A program made the position numbers and the translations under genes. A stretch of 54,708 nucleotides of DNA from Eubacteriales bacterium (GTDB lineage Bacteria > Bacillota > Clostridia > Christensenellales > CAG-138): NCBI GenBank assembly GCA_021372675.1, contig JAJFTZ010000121.1, forward strand, positions 1-54,708, given 5' to 3'. Numbering within the stretch: the first letter of the stretch is position 1; the number at the start of each line of letters is the position of its first letter. Positions 15,327-22,770 of the stretch are shown here, piece after piece. The notes under the pieces are model-generated. The model was not told the DNA's origin. It was given only the letters and a program-made list of their open reading frames with translations, and ran no database searches.

Positions 15327-15917
15327 TCAAACCTTCTCGTCCACCCTGTCCCCCACGCCGTTTCTAAGCGCTTCGCGGTTTACCCTTATCACGACGGACG
15401 GCTGCTGCTTGAGGCGGATCTCCACATAGTACGGCTCCACCTCGATGACGGTGCCCTCGCCCATGTTCCATTCGATATCGATGCCGGGTTTCGTCCACTG
15501 TACCTCGAAAACGCCCTGATCCCACTCGATACTGGCCCGCTTTTCCGCAACGCGGCGCTTTTTTACCTCCTGCGGCTTCGCGAGCGTATTGCTCCTTTTC
15601 ACGATCTCGCCCAGCGCGCTGCCGCCCAAGATGGTTTTTAAGGCCTCGGTGCTTTCGGTTTGGGTATCCTTCACATTGCCGATGGCGCCGCCGAACTGGC
15701 GCGACAGCTGAAGGGTCGCGGACTGCGAGCCCGTACCCGGCAGCTCCTCCCATTCGATATCGAATTGGGGCATCTGCCGTACGACGCGCATTTCAGGCCT
15801 CGTGCGGTTGACCACGAAGGTAGGCCTCGCGTTGCTGATTGTTACCTTGGCGGGCTCGGTATGGATCTCAAGCTGCGCCCGCTCGGTATGGATCGATAGC
15901 ACATTCATACGCGGCAT
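15327..15917 (-). CDS. DUF6470 family flagellar-operon protein
   Basis: 196 aa from the chosen ATG (MPRMNVLSIHTE). The sequence carries the repeated short beta motifs of this family: LEIHTEPAKVTI, ARPTFVVNRTRPEMRV, FDIEWEELPGTG, and later FEVQWTKPGIDIEWNMG and YYVEIRLKQQPSVVI. Homologs (B. subtilis YviE) sit between flgL and fliW, exactly as here, but have no defined function. GGGAGGGA lies 19 bases before this ATG, so an in-frame TTG at 15923 is an alternative start; a 45-codon longer ORF overlapping flgL is rejected. Confidence 0.8.
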   Translation of the reverse strand: MPRMNVLSIHTERAQLEIHTEPAKVTISNARPTFVVNRTRPEMRVVRQMPQFDIEWEELPGTGSQSATLQLSRQFGGAIGNVKDTQTESTEALKTILGGSALGEIVKRSNTLAKPQEVKKRRVAEKRASIEWDQGVFEVQWTKPGIDIEWNMGEGTVIEVEPYYVEIRLKQQPSVVIRVNREALRNGVGDRVDEKV

Positions 15918-15964
15918 CCCCAAAACCGATGTTGCTTTCCCTCCCAGAAGTATTCCCCATTTTA

Positions 15965-16903
15965 TCAGCGCATGTAATCGACCAAGGAATTTTGCAGGAT
16001 CGACGAGCCGATCTTGAGCGCATACTCGTAAACGGCCATCGCCGTTTTCCATTGTACCGTGACCTCCGCCACGTCGATATCCTCCACCTTGGATTTTATC
16101 TCGGTAAAGTTGACCTCGTCCACCGAGTAGCGGTTTTCCAAGAGCTTCAAGCGGTTGGTCTTGCCGCCGATCTCGGCGAGGTTCGAAAGCGTTCTGCTCT
16201 GCGCGGCGGAGAACTTTTCCGTATATTCCGCGAGATCGCTCGCGGAGGCGCCGCTTTCCAGCGCGTTATAGTAATCGTTCATCAGGTTGTAAAGGTTATC
16301 CTCGCCCACGCCCAAAAGCTGTATGCCCGTTATGGAAACGTCCATCCTCAGGTTCAAGCCGAGGGAATATTCGATAACCTCTCCGCTTTCCACGCCGAGC
16401 TGCGCATTGGCGGAATCGCTCATATCCACGCCGTTATAAAGGAGCTTACCCGTTGCGCTATCCACCGTAAAGGGTTGCACGGAGGTGTTGTAGCCCGCGA
16501 AAATATACTTATCGCCGAACTTCGAGTTGCCCACGGTGACCAAATGATCGCGCATTTCCGCGATCTCCTCCGAAATCGACTTCCTGTCTTCTTCGCTTAG
16601 GGTATCGGTGGAAGCCTGCACGGAGGATTCGTACACCTTTTTGAGCACCTCGTTGAGCTCGTTGAGTGAAGTCTCCGTTTGCGTGAGCCAGCTCTGCGCG
16701 CTTTCGACGCTATCCTGATACCGCTCGAGATTGGCGAGCTTCACGCGCGCCTGCATGCTTCTTACGATACCGATGGGGTCGTCGCTCAGTTTGGTGAGCC
16801 GCTTCTGGGACGAAAGCTGATATTCGTACTTTTGAAGCTGCGTGAGGTTGTTGTTGATGTTGCGCATGTATCCACCGGATATCATGCCTGTCGTAACGCG
16901 CAT
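15965..16903 (-). CDS. flgL: Flagellar hook-filament junction protein FlgL (HAP3)
   Basis: Second junction protein between hook and filament, exported by the flagellar type III system. It is 312 aa with flagellin-like termini: an N-terminal coiled coil (NNLTQLQKYEYQLSSQKRLTKLSDDPIG) and a C-terminal LENRYSVDEVNFTEIKSKVED and LVDYMR. The middle contains GDKYIFAGYNT, typical of FlgL. It begins 12 bases after flgK. Confidence 0.94.
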   Translation of the reverse strand: MRVTTGMISGGYMRNINNNLTQLQKYEYQLSSQKRLTKLSDDPIGIVRSMQARVKLANLERYQDSVESAQSWLTQTETSLNELNEVLKKVYESSVQASTDTLSEEDRKSISEEIAEMRDHLVTVGNSKFGDKYIFAGYNTSVQPFTVDSATGKLLYNGVDMSDSANAQLGVESGEVIEYSLGLNLRMDVSITGIQLLGVGEDNLYNLMNDYYNALESGASASDLAEYTEKFSAAQSRTLSNLAEIGGKTNRLKLLENRYSVDEVNFTEIKSKVEDIDVAEVTVQWKTAMAVYEYALKIGSSILQNSLVDYMR

Positions 16904-16915
16904 GAGTTACCCCCC

Positions 16916-18400
16916 TTACCCGCGGCCCACGATGCCGGTTCTGTTGATGAGCGTTTCGAGCGCCTCGTCGATGGCTGTTATGATGCGCGACGAGGCCGAA
17001 TACATCTGCTGGGCCTTTATGAGATTTACCATTTCCTCGTCCACCGAAACGCCGGAAACGGATTCCTTGCGCGTTTCGAGGTTTTCGACCACCGCGTTTT
17101 GGGTGTCGAGCATGGTGTTTGTATTCCCCGCCTCGATGCCTATGCTCGTCATAAAGCCCTGCAAATAGCCTTGAAAGCTCGAGACAGAGGTGAGGCCGAG
17201 CGAGTTGGAGCTGCACAGCTCGTAAAGCAGCAGCGCCTTGTTGGCGTCGCCCTGGTTGGCCTGCGTGCCGTCCTGCGAGACATAGGTCGGTTCCGAGGAC
17301 GCGGCGAACATGTTGATATCGGCGAGCACCTCGGCGGAAAGCGAGAAGTTACCCGCCGTGATGCCGCTATAACCGCCCGAGGGCACCTCGAAAAGATTTA
17401 TGCCGTCGGTCGAAGCCTTGCCCGCGGTGGCCAGCGTATAGCCCGCGGAATGTATGGCGTTCATTTCCCGCGCGAGGCTCTGCGCGAGCAGATCGAGGCT
17501 ATGCATCAGGTACGGGATGCCCATATCGTCGGCGGCGTCGCCGTCGCGCATCTGCCTGTAGCCCTCGAGCTCGCCGCTCGTATAGTTGAGCGCGTCGCCC
17601 GAACCCGCGAACACCACGTCGTAAAAGCCGTCCGCGTTCGTCTCCACGCCGAGCCCGTTGACGGTGATATGGTTCAAAAGCTCCTGCGTGCCTGTTTTGA
17701 TGGAGAGGTACCCGTCGGAATCGTAGGAATACTCGATGTTGACGAACTGGGAAAGCTTGTCGAGCTCCAAGTTTCGCTTATCGCGAAGGTCGTTCGCCAT
17801 TTCGCCGCTGAGCTCGTAGCTTGCGATGCTCTTGTTGTACGCGGCGATGTTTTTCAGCGTGCTGTTGATGCTCTCCACGGTCGTCGCCATCGAATCGTTC
17901 TGGGCGGCCTGATACTCGGCGAGCTGCTCGTAGAACATGTGGAACGCGTCGGTGAGCATGATGCCGCTCTGCCTGAGGTTCGTGCGCATTTCCGTGCTCG
18001 AGGGGTTTTCGGAAAATTCCTTGAGTGCGTCGATAAAGCCATCCAGCGACTTGGTGAGGGAGCTCGAATCCGTTTCGTCGAACATCGTTTCGATGTAATT
18101 GAGCGAGTCGGCGCGCTTGGACCAATAACCCTGGCCGCTGTACTCGCGCCGAAGCTCCTTATCGATGAAGGCGTCGCGCACCTGCTCGAGCGACTGCGTG
18201 CGCGCGCCGCCGCCCACCCTGCCGTTTGCGGCCACCGTGAAGCGGCTGATGTAGGACGCGGGGTCGATGGCCTCGCTTACCACCCTCTGGCGCGTATACC
18301 CGGCGGTGCTGGCGTTTGCGATGTTGTGACCGGCAAGGTTGATCATCTTTTGGCTCAGGAACAGGCCGGTCCTCGCGATTTCAAGCCCATAAAAGCTCAT
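16916..18400 (-). CDS. flgK: Flagellar hook-associated protein FlgK (HAP1)
   Basis: First junction protein, 494 aa. The N-terminus has LEIARTGLFLSQKMINLAGHNIANASTAGYTRQR, the rod/hook-family motif with the FlgK-specific Tyr-Thr-Arg-Gln. The C-terminus has SVDEEMVNLIKAQQMYSASSRIITAIDE, the coiled-coil ending of the family. It belongs to the flgM-flgN-flgK-flgL late-gene block; flgN just upstream encodes its export chaperone. An 87-base gap to flgN contains no promoter I can identify. Confidence 0.95.
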   Translation of the reverse strand: MSFYGLEIARTGLFLSQKMINLAGHNIANASTAGYTRQRVVSEAIDPASYISRFTVAANGRVGGGARTQSLEQVRDAFIDKELRREYSGQGYWSKRADSLNYIETMFDETDSSSLTKSLDGFIDALKEFSENPSSTEMRTNLRQSGIMLTDAFHMFYEQLAEYQAAQNDSMATTVESINSTLKNIAAYNKSIASYELSGEMANDLRDKRNLELDKLSQFVNIEYSYDSDGYLSIKTGTQELLNHITVNGLGVETNADGFYDVVFAGSGDALNYTSGELEGYRQMRDGDAADDMGIPYLMHSLDLLAQSLAREMNAIHSAGYTLATAGKASTDGINLFEVPSGGYSGITAGNFSLSAEVLADINMFAASSEPTYVSQDGTQANQGDANKALLLYELCSSNSLGLTSVSSFQGYLQGFMTSIGIEAGNTNTMLDTQNAVVENLETRKESVSGVSVDEEMVNLIKAQQMYSASSRIITAIDEALETLINRTGIVGRG

Positions 18401-18487
18401 ATATGTACCTCAAACTGGGGGTCGAACCGTCGCGCCCCTCCCCCCCGGGTCGAGGCGCGCGCCTTTGTTATCGCGGATCGCCGCGGA

Positions 18488-18997
18488 TTACGCTTTCGTA
18501 TCGATAAGGCTTTTGAGCGCGGGCACTTCGCCGCGCACATGCCCCGTGTTCTCGTAGGTATCAAGCCCTTGGGAGCCGCCGGCGAGCATCGACAGGCAGA
18601 ATTCGGTGTATTGTATCTGCGTTTCGATGAGCCTTTGGTTGAGCGCGTTGACCCCGGCAAGCTCCGCCACGGCCTCGCGGAAGGAGTTTTTAAAGCCTAC
18701 GGCCTCGGCGCGCCTCTCCTCGGGAAGGAGCATTAACACGTCGTCGAAGGAGAGCTCCTCCAACGCGCCGTGCTCGAGCGCGATGGCCCTAAGCGCCTCC
18801 TGCCTCCGCTTCGCGGCGGTTCTGAGCTTTTTTACGGCCTCCGATTCGGCGCGCACGGTAAGGTTGAGCTCGGTTACCCGGTTGTAGACGAGTTGGTCCT
18901 TTTTTGCTTTCCCGAGCTCCAAAAGCCGCATGCAAGCATCCCGCTCGGCGGCCATAGCCTCCATGAGTTCCCCTAAAAAAGCAGACAAATCAAGCAC
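18488..18997 (-). CDS. flgN: FlgN-family flagellar export chaperone
   Basis: 169 aa, almost entirely helical (heptad Leu/Ala pattern from residue 5 to 130), matching the FlgN family of chaperones that hold FlgK and FlgL for export. Key stretch: LMEAMAAERDACMRLLELGKAKKDQLV near the N-terminus. The sequence is poorly conserved, so the call rests on fold and on its place between flgM and flgK. A shorter FliT/FlgN-like gene lies at 43995-44426. Confidence 0.82.
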   Translation of the reverse strand: MLDLSAFLGELMEAMAAERDACMRLLELGKAKKDQLVYNRVTELNLTVRAESEAVKKLRTAAKRRQEALRAIALEHGALEELSFDDVLMLLPEERRAEAVGFKNSFREAVAELAGVNALNQRLIETQIQYTEFCLSMLAGGSQGLDTYENTGHVRGEVPALKSLIDTKA

Positions 18998-19015
18998 CTC
19001 GCGCCGCGCGGCAGC

Positions 19016-19294
19016 TTACATGCCGAGCATCTTCTCGGCTACGGCAACGCCGGGAATGTTGTAGTCGTTGTTTTCGATGCGCCTTTTAACGCTCTCTACC
19101 TTGGCGGTCGAGGCGGCTTCGTCCATAGTACCCGCCTTGGCTGCGCGAAGAACGGCGGAAAACGTTTTTGCGCCGTCCGTCAGCTCGACCTTATCCGTTC
19201 CGAGAGACGGCCTGGCCGCGGCCGGGCGGATATCCCTCGCGCTGTTGACGTATTGCAGATAGAGGTCCTTTGGCGGTATGGAATTGATTCTCAC
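19016..19294 (-). CDS. flgM: Anti-sigma-28 factor FlgM
   Basis: 92-aa anti-sigma factor that holds FliA inactive until the hook is finished and FlgM is exported. The C-terminal half has the conserved helices VESVKRRIENNDYNIPGVAVAEKML, and the N-terminus is unstructured, as in the family. It sits behind the sigma-28-like promoter at 21398-21424 and in a different unit from fliA, giving the expected feedback. Confidence 0.92.
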   Translation of the reverse strand: MRINSIPPKDLYLQYVNSARDIRPAAARPSLGTDKVELTDGAKTFSAVLRAAKAGTMDEAASTAKVESVKRRIENNDYNIPGVAVAEKMLGM

Positions 19295-19321
19295 GGTGCA
19301 CCCCTCCCTTTTTATGCGGTA

Positions 19322-19777
19322 TTACCCCTTGCGGTAGCGGGAATAGATCATTCCCTGCCTGTCGTCTTTTCTGGAGCTTTGCTTTTGCGGCGGCGTTTTT
19401 TTCGCCTCGCTCTCGGCGGGCTCCGCGCCTTTTCGCACCACGTTCGCCGCGGGCGTGAAGGCCTTCAGAAGCTGGTTTTTACATTCGTCGCAGAAGCGGC
19501 CGCCCGTGATGGGCTTTGCGCAGCGCTCGCAGCCGAGGAGCCCGCTCGCCTTTTCCAGCACCAGCCTCTCCTCGCGCAAAAAAGCGAGGATGTTCTTCTC
19601 GGGCACGCCGGTCTTTTCCACGACCTCGGGTATGCCCGCCTCCGGGTGCGCGTAGATGAAATCGCGCACCTTCACGAAGCGCCGGTCCATTTCATCGTTG
19701 CATTCGCCGCAAAGCGGGTTGCCCAAGCTGTGAAAGAGCTTCCCGCACGCTTTGCACTGTCTGATATCCGCTGCCAT
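19322..19777 (-). CDS. yvyF: YvyF-type flagellar operon zinc-ribbon protein
   Basis: 151 aa of the flagellar operon protein family found just before flgM in Firmicutes. Two zinc-ribbon-like knuckles are visible: CKACGKLFHSLGNPLCGEC (residues 8-26) and CERCAKPITGGRFCDEC (near 82-98). Between them is a winged-helix-like stretch (GIPEVVEKTGVPEKNILAFLRE). The tail is Lys/Arg-rich. A regulatory role is supposed for the family but not established. Confidence 0.87.
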   Translation of the reverse strand: MAADIRQCKACGKLFHSLGNPLCGECNDEMDRRFVKVRDFIYAHPEAGIPEVVEKTGVPEKNILAFLREERLVLEKASGLLGCERCAKPITGGRFCDECKNQLLKAFTPAANVVRKGAEPAESEAKKTPPQKQSSRKDDRQGMIYSRYRKG

Positions 19778-19796
19778 CTACTTCCCCCTGCCTTCG

Positions 19797-20570
19797 TTAT
19801 GTGCGCAGGTTGTTGGCCATAGCGTCCATTTCATCGGCGGTGGTCAGCGCCCGCGCCGCGAAGGAAAACGCCCTTTGCGCGCGGATGAGCCGCGTCATTT
19901 CGAGCGCCAGATCGACGTTGGAGCTTTCATAAAAGCCCTGCAGCACCGTCGCCTTATCGGACGACTTGGCCGCGCCCGAGGCGGCGGTTTCCACAAAGCA
20001 GTTGCCGCCCACGGACTCGAGCCCGCCGGGGTTGGGAAACTCGCTCACGCCGAGCGTCGCAAACGGCGTTTTGCTGCCGTTTATAAAGAGCTCGCCCTTC
20101 TCGTTGCATACGAGCTGCTCCGCTTTGCCCTCGGCCGGCAGGGAAATGCTGTTGCCGGATTTGTCGAGCACAAAAAGCCCCTGCGCGTTCACGAGGTAGC
20201 GCGTGCCGTTGACGTTAGACACGGCAAAGGTGCCGTCGCGCGTGTAGAGCTTGGCGCCGTCGGCCCCCTTGAGGGTGAAAAAGCCCGCGCCGCTGAGGCA
20301 GAAATCGAGCGGCGCATCGGTGCCCACGGGCACGCCGTTTTCCATGGAGAGAGAGGTGGCGCCTACCATCACGCCGCTGCCGAGCTGCAAATTCGCGTTA
20401 TCTTCCATTTCCTCGGTGCGCTTGATGGTGTTGTAAAGCGTATCTTTAAAATCGACGCGGGAGGACTTGAACCCCGCGGTGTCGAGGTTCGACATATTGT
20501 TGGCGATGACGTTGAGCCTGTTTTGCTGCGCGAGGAGCGCGGTCTTTGCCGAAAATGCAGCCTGTACCAT
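19797..20570 (-). CDS. flgG: Flagellar basal-body rod protein FlgG-type (FlhP)
   Basis: 257 aa distal-rod protein. The N-terminal rod motif is LLAQQNRLNVIANNMSNLDTAGFK. The central FlgG-type segment GAGFFTLKG...LYTRDGTF is present, and it ends in ALTTADEMDAMANNLR, the classic FlgG/FlgF terminus. It follows the flgF-like gene after a single base. The pair corresponds to flhO-flhP of B. subtilis. Confidence 0.9.
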   Translation of the reverse strand: MVQAAFSAKTALLAQQNRLNVIANNMSNLDTAGFKSSRVDFKDTLYNTIKRTEEMEDNANLQLGSGVMVGATSLSMENGVPVGTDAPLDFCLSGAGFFTLKGADGAKLYTRDGTFAVSNVNGTRYLVNAQGLFVLDKSGNSISLPAEGKAEQLVCNEKGELFINGSKTPFATLGVSEFPNPGGLESVGGNCFVETAASGAAKSSDKATVLQGFYESSNVDLALEMTRLIRAQRAFSFAARALTTADEMDAMANNLRT

Positions 20571-20571
20571 G

Positions 20572-21333
20572 TTATACCCTTCCTACTTCGTTGACGGCCT
20601 TGCCGAGCGATTCGTCGAGCATTTTTACCACGCGCTGGCTGGTTTCATACGAGCGCGAGGCGCTCATCATATCGATCACCTGCGCGGCGATGTCGGTGTT
20701 GGAGACCTCGAGGTAGCCCTGCCTTACGCTGTAGCCGGTAGCCGACGCGACCGTTGCGCCGCCGTAGTTGTAAAAGAGGTTGTCGCCCGCCTTGCGAAGC
20801 GCCGCCGTATCGGAAAAGCCCACGAGCTTGAGCTTTGCGACGTTTTTCCCGTTCACGAGCACGTTGCCCTGCCCATCCACGGAGAATCCCGCGGCATTAA
20901 TCTGGACGCTCGAACCGTTTTCACCCTGCACGAGGTTGCCGCTGCTCGTGACGAGATAGCCTTCCGCGTTGATGTGAAAGCTGCCGTCGCGCGTGTAGCG
21001 ATCCCCCGCGGGGGTGGAGACCACGAAAAAGGCGTTTTCGCCGTTGATGGCGAGGTTGGCTTTCTCGCCCGTTTCCTCCATGGCGCCCTGCGAAAAATCG
21101 GTTATGAGCTCATCCACGTGCACGCCGGTGTTGAGGCTGCCCACGCGCTCGGCCGTGCGGAGGACGGCCGGGTCGTCGAGGCGGCTTAGGAGCATATCGG
21201 AAAACGAGCGGGAAACAAGCTTATCGTTCTTGTAACCGGTCGTATCGGTATTGGCGATGTTGTTGGAGATCACGTCCACCTTGGCACGCTGCACGATCAT
21301 GTTGGTCGCGCTCAGGTAAATGCTGCGAAGCAT
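20572..21333 (-). CDS. flgF: Flagellar basal-body rod protein FlgF-type (FlhO)
   Basis: 253 aa from the ATG behind AGAAGGAGGG; fourteen upstream in-frame codons are rejected. It has the rod N-terminus MIVQRAKVDVISNNIANTDTTGYK, the central INGENAFFVVST and RYTRDGSFHINAEGYLV, and the C-terminal NTDIAAQVIDMMSASRSYETSQRV. It is the first gene of the unit starting at the sigma-28-like promoter. FlgF and FlgG assignment between the two paralogs is by order and ending. Confidence 0.87.
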   Translation of the reverse strand: MLRSIYLSATNMIVQRAKVDVISNNIANTDTTGYKNDKLVSRSFSDMLLSRLDDPAVLRTAERVGSLNTGVHVDELITDFSQGAMEETGEKANLAINGENAFFVVSTPAGDRYTRDGSFHINAEGYLVTSSGNLVQGENGSSVQINAAGFSVDGQGNVLVNGKNVAKLKLVGFSDTAALRKAGDNLFYNYGGATVASATGYSVRQGYLEVSNTDIAAQVIDMMSASRSYETSQRVVKMLDESLGKAVNEVGRV

Positions 21334-21397
21334 TATAACCCTCCTTCTCCCGCTGAAGACGCCTTTTGTATACACCTAGCGTACTATCCTACATACT

Positions 21398-21424
21398 ACA
21401 TCGAACGAAATGCTTTTTTCTTTA
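21398..21424 (-). promoter_or_regulatory. Sigma-28 (FliA/SigD)-like promoter of the flgF-csrA unit
   Basis: TAAA, 15 bases, then TTCGATGT on the minus strand. The family consensus is TAAA-N15-GCCGATAA, so the -35 is exact and the CGAT core of the -10 is in register. It lies between the terminator at 21478-21515 and the flgF start. Confidence 0.55.
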
Positions 21425-21477
21425 GTAAAAAATGCGTGAATACATAAAGTTTTTAAAGCGCGGACGGCGATCGCGCC

Positions 21478-21515
21478 AAAAAATACCCGGCGTGCGCTTA
21501 AGGGCGCGCGCCGGG
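21478..21515 (-). terminator. Intrinsic terminator ending the early flagellar operon
   Basis: CCCGGCG (21486-21492) pairs with CGCCGGG (21509-21515), with an inner GCGC/GCGC stem, and is followed on the minus strand by TATTTTTT. Confidence 0.8.
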
Positions 21516-21543
21516 CGAAAAAACGCGTTTTGCTATAAAGCTC

Positions 21544-22065
21544 TTATTTCCCGATGCCCAGAATAAGCTCCACCTCGCCGCGCGAAATGGCAAGCGTTCG
21601 GGCGATCTCATCGGTCTCCATGCCCTCCTCGCGCATCTTGCGGACCTGCTCGGCCCGCGGCGAGCGCCGCCTGACCGCGCGCTTTTCGTCCGCGCGTTTG
21701 ACCTCCCGTTTAGGGGGCTCCGCCTTAACGGCCTCCGCCCTCGCCTCGGGGGCGTTCAGCGTGGAAAGCTCGGCGCGTACGCGCCCGATTTCGGCGCTGA
21801 GCGCGGCGCTCATGCCCTCCATGCGCTGCAAAAGCCCCTCCATGCGGGAGAGCTTTTCATCAGCCTCCTCGCGCGCACGCTTCACGTCGTCGTCGAAAGC
21901 GAGCATCTCCTCGTCGAGGTTTTGGTAGAGCGCGTAGAGCCTGCGCTCCCGGTCGTCGCGTGAATCGCCTTCGCTGCGCGATCTTTTGAACATGTGGTTC
22001 AAATAGAGCACGGCGGCCAGCAGCAAAAAGACAAAACCGGCGAAGAGATAATATTCGTATGCCAT
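21544..22065 (-). CDS. SwrB-like DUF6115 membrane-anchored coiled-coil protein
   Basis: 173 aa: one N-terminal membrane segment (residues 4-22), a charged coiled coil from about 35 to 100, a basic linker, and a C-terminal helix-turn-helix-like module (EQVRKMREEGMETDEIARTLAISRGEVELIL). This layout matches the DUF6115/SwrB group, whose B. subtilis member follows sigD and promotes basal-body export activation. Here it also closes the fliA-containing operon. Sequence similarity to SwrB itself is not obvious to the eye, so the role is inferred from layout and place. Confidence 0.68.
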   Translation of the reverse strand: MAYEYYLFAGFVFLLLAAVLYLNHMFKRSRSEGDSRDDRERRLYALYQNLDEEMLAFDDDVKRAREEADEKLSRMEGLLQRMEGMSAALSAEIGRVRAELSTLNAPEARAEAVKAEPPKREVKRADEKRAVRRRSPRAEQVRKMREEGMETDEIARTLAISRGEVELILGIGK

Positions 22066-22105
22066 ACCGTTCCTTTCCCGCCCCGCGCGTTTTCTCGCCG
22101 CGCAG

Positions 22106-22435
22106 CTAGATGCGGATATCGAGCAGGTGTTTTTCCGTGCCCACGTCCGCTTCCGCGATGATGATATCGTCGGCCTCTTGGTTCGCGTCGCTTCCCCCGC
22201 GTCCGCGCCGCGCGCCGCCGTCTTTTTTCTTGGGGTTATCGCGGGAGATAGCCGCGGCCTCAGCCTTGTTCACGTCCTGCACGGTCGACTGAAGCGCGTT
22301 CGCCTGCGCGTTCGCCGCCTTTTGCGCGAGCGCCTGCGCCTGCTCGGCGGATTTGAGCATATTGCTCGCCTCGCGCGAAAACTCCGTGGCCTTATGGATC
22401 ATGATCTTCGACGGCCCCATGCCGAGGTTAGCCAT
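22106..22435 (-). CDS. Small flagellar-operon protein of unknown function
   Basis: 109 aa. The N-terminal half is an Ala/Gln-rich helix (AEQAQALAQKAANAQANALQ), the middle is basic and Gly-rich (KKKDGGARRGRGG), and the end reads EKHLLDIRI, a terminus I have seen in short proteins next to DUF342 genes in Clostridia. The ribosome site GAGAGGAGGTG precedes the ATG. It follows a 335-base hairpin-rich spacer after fapA. No function is assigned. Confidence 0.7.
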   Translation of the reverse strand: MANLGMGPSKIMIHKATEFSREASNMLKSAEQAQALAQKAANAQANALQSTVQDVNKAEAAAISRDNPKKKDGGARRGRGGSDANQEADDIIIAEADVGTEKHLLDIRI

Positions 22436-22770
22436 AAGCGCACCTCCTCTCGCTTATGCAAGGAATTATAGAACTCCTTACGGGTAGTTCGGAGGGCCAA
22501 GGCCCTCCGGGTGCTCAATTCCGGCTTTGGCGACGGCCCGCAGGCCTAGTGCCTCTAGGCGTGTCCCGCCTAGGGGCCGACATGCGCGCGCCCGGCGAAG
22601 CCGGAGCCCTATGGGCCAAGGCCTGCGGCCTTGCGTGCCAAAACGGATGAAAACCGAAGGTTTTCGTTCCTTGCACGGTTTGCCGCCCGAAAATACCGCA
22701 GTATTTTAGGCAAACCGTGAAAAACCCCCTCGCGCAAATGGCGCAAGCCATTTGTGCGAAAGCGAAGCGC
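22436..22770. other. Hairpin-rich spacer between fapA and the small flagellar gene
   Basis: No gene is supported. Almost the whole 335 bases fold into separate inverted repeats: 22491-22508 (GGAGGGCC/GGCCCTCC), the repeat unit at 22523-22625, 22649-22665 (GAAAACC/GGTTTTC), 22674-22719 with a nested AAAATAC/GTATTTT, and 22732-22758 (AAATGGC/GCCATTT). Plus-strand loops are mostly GAA, GCA or GCAA closed by C-G. No T tract follows any of them, so they do not look like terminators. Confidence 0.8.
22523..22625 (+). repeat. GC-rich intergenic repeat, copy A
   Basis: Contains GACGGCCCGCAGGCCTAGTG, then AGGCGTGTCCCGCC, then CGGCGAAGCCGG. The same order of blocks recurs at 30118-30201 and 32412-32486 in inverse orientation. 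It is rich in short palindromes. Confidence 0.75.

Noticed and set aside
16679-18736. A 685-codon plus-strand open frame opposite flgL, flgK and flgN.
   Set aside because: It is the reverse-frame shadow of GC-rich coding DNA: no ribosome site, no recognisable domain, and the minus-strand proteins are clearly real.
22480-22770. A CRISPR array or an array of terminators.
   Set aside because: The hairpins differ in sequence and spacing, there is no repeat/spacer regularity, and no T tracts follow them.
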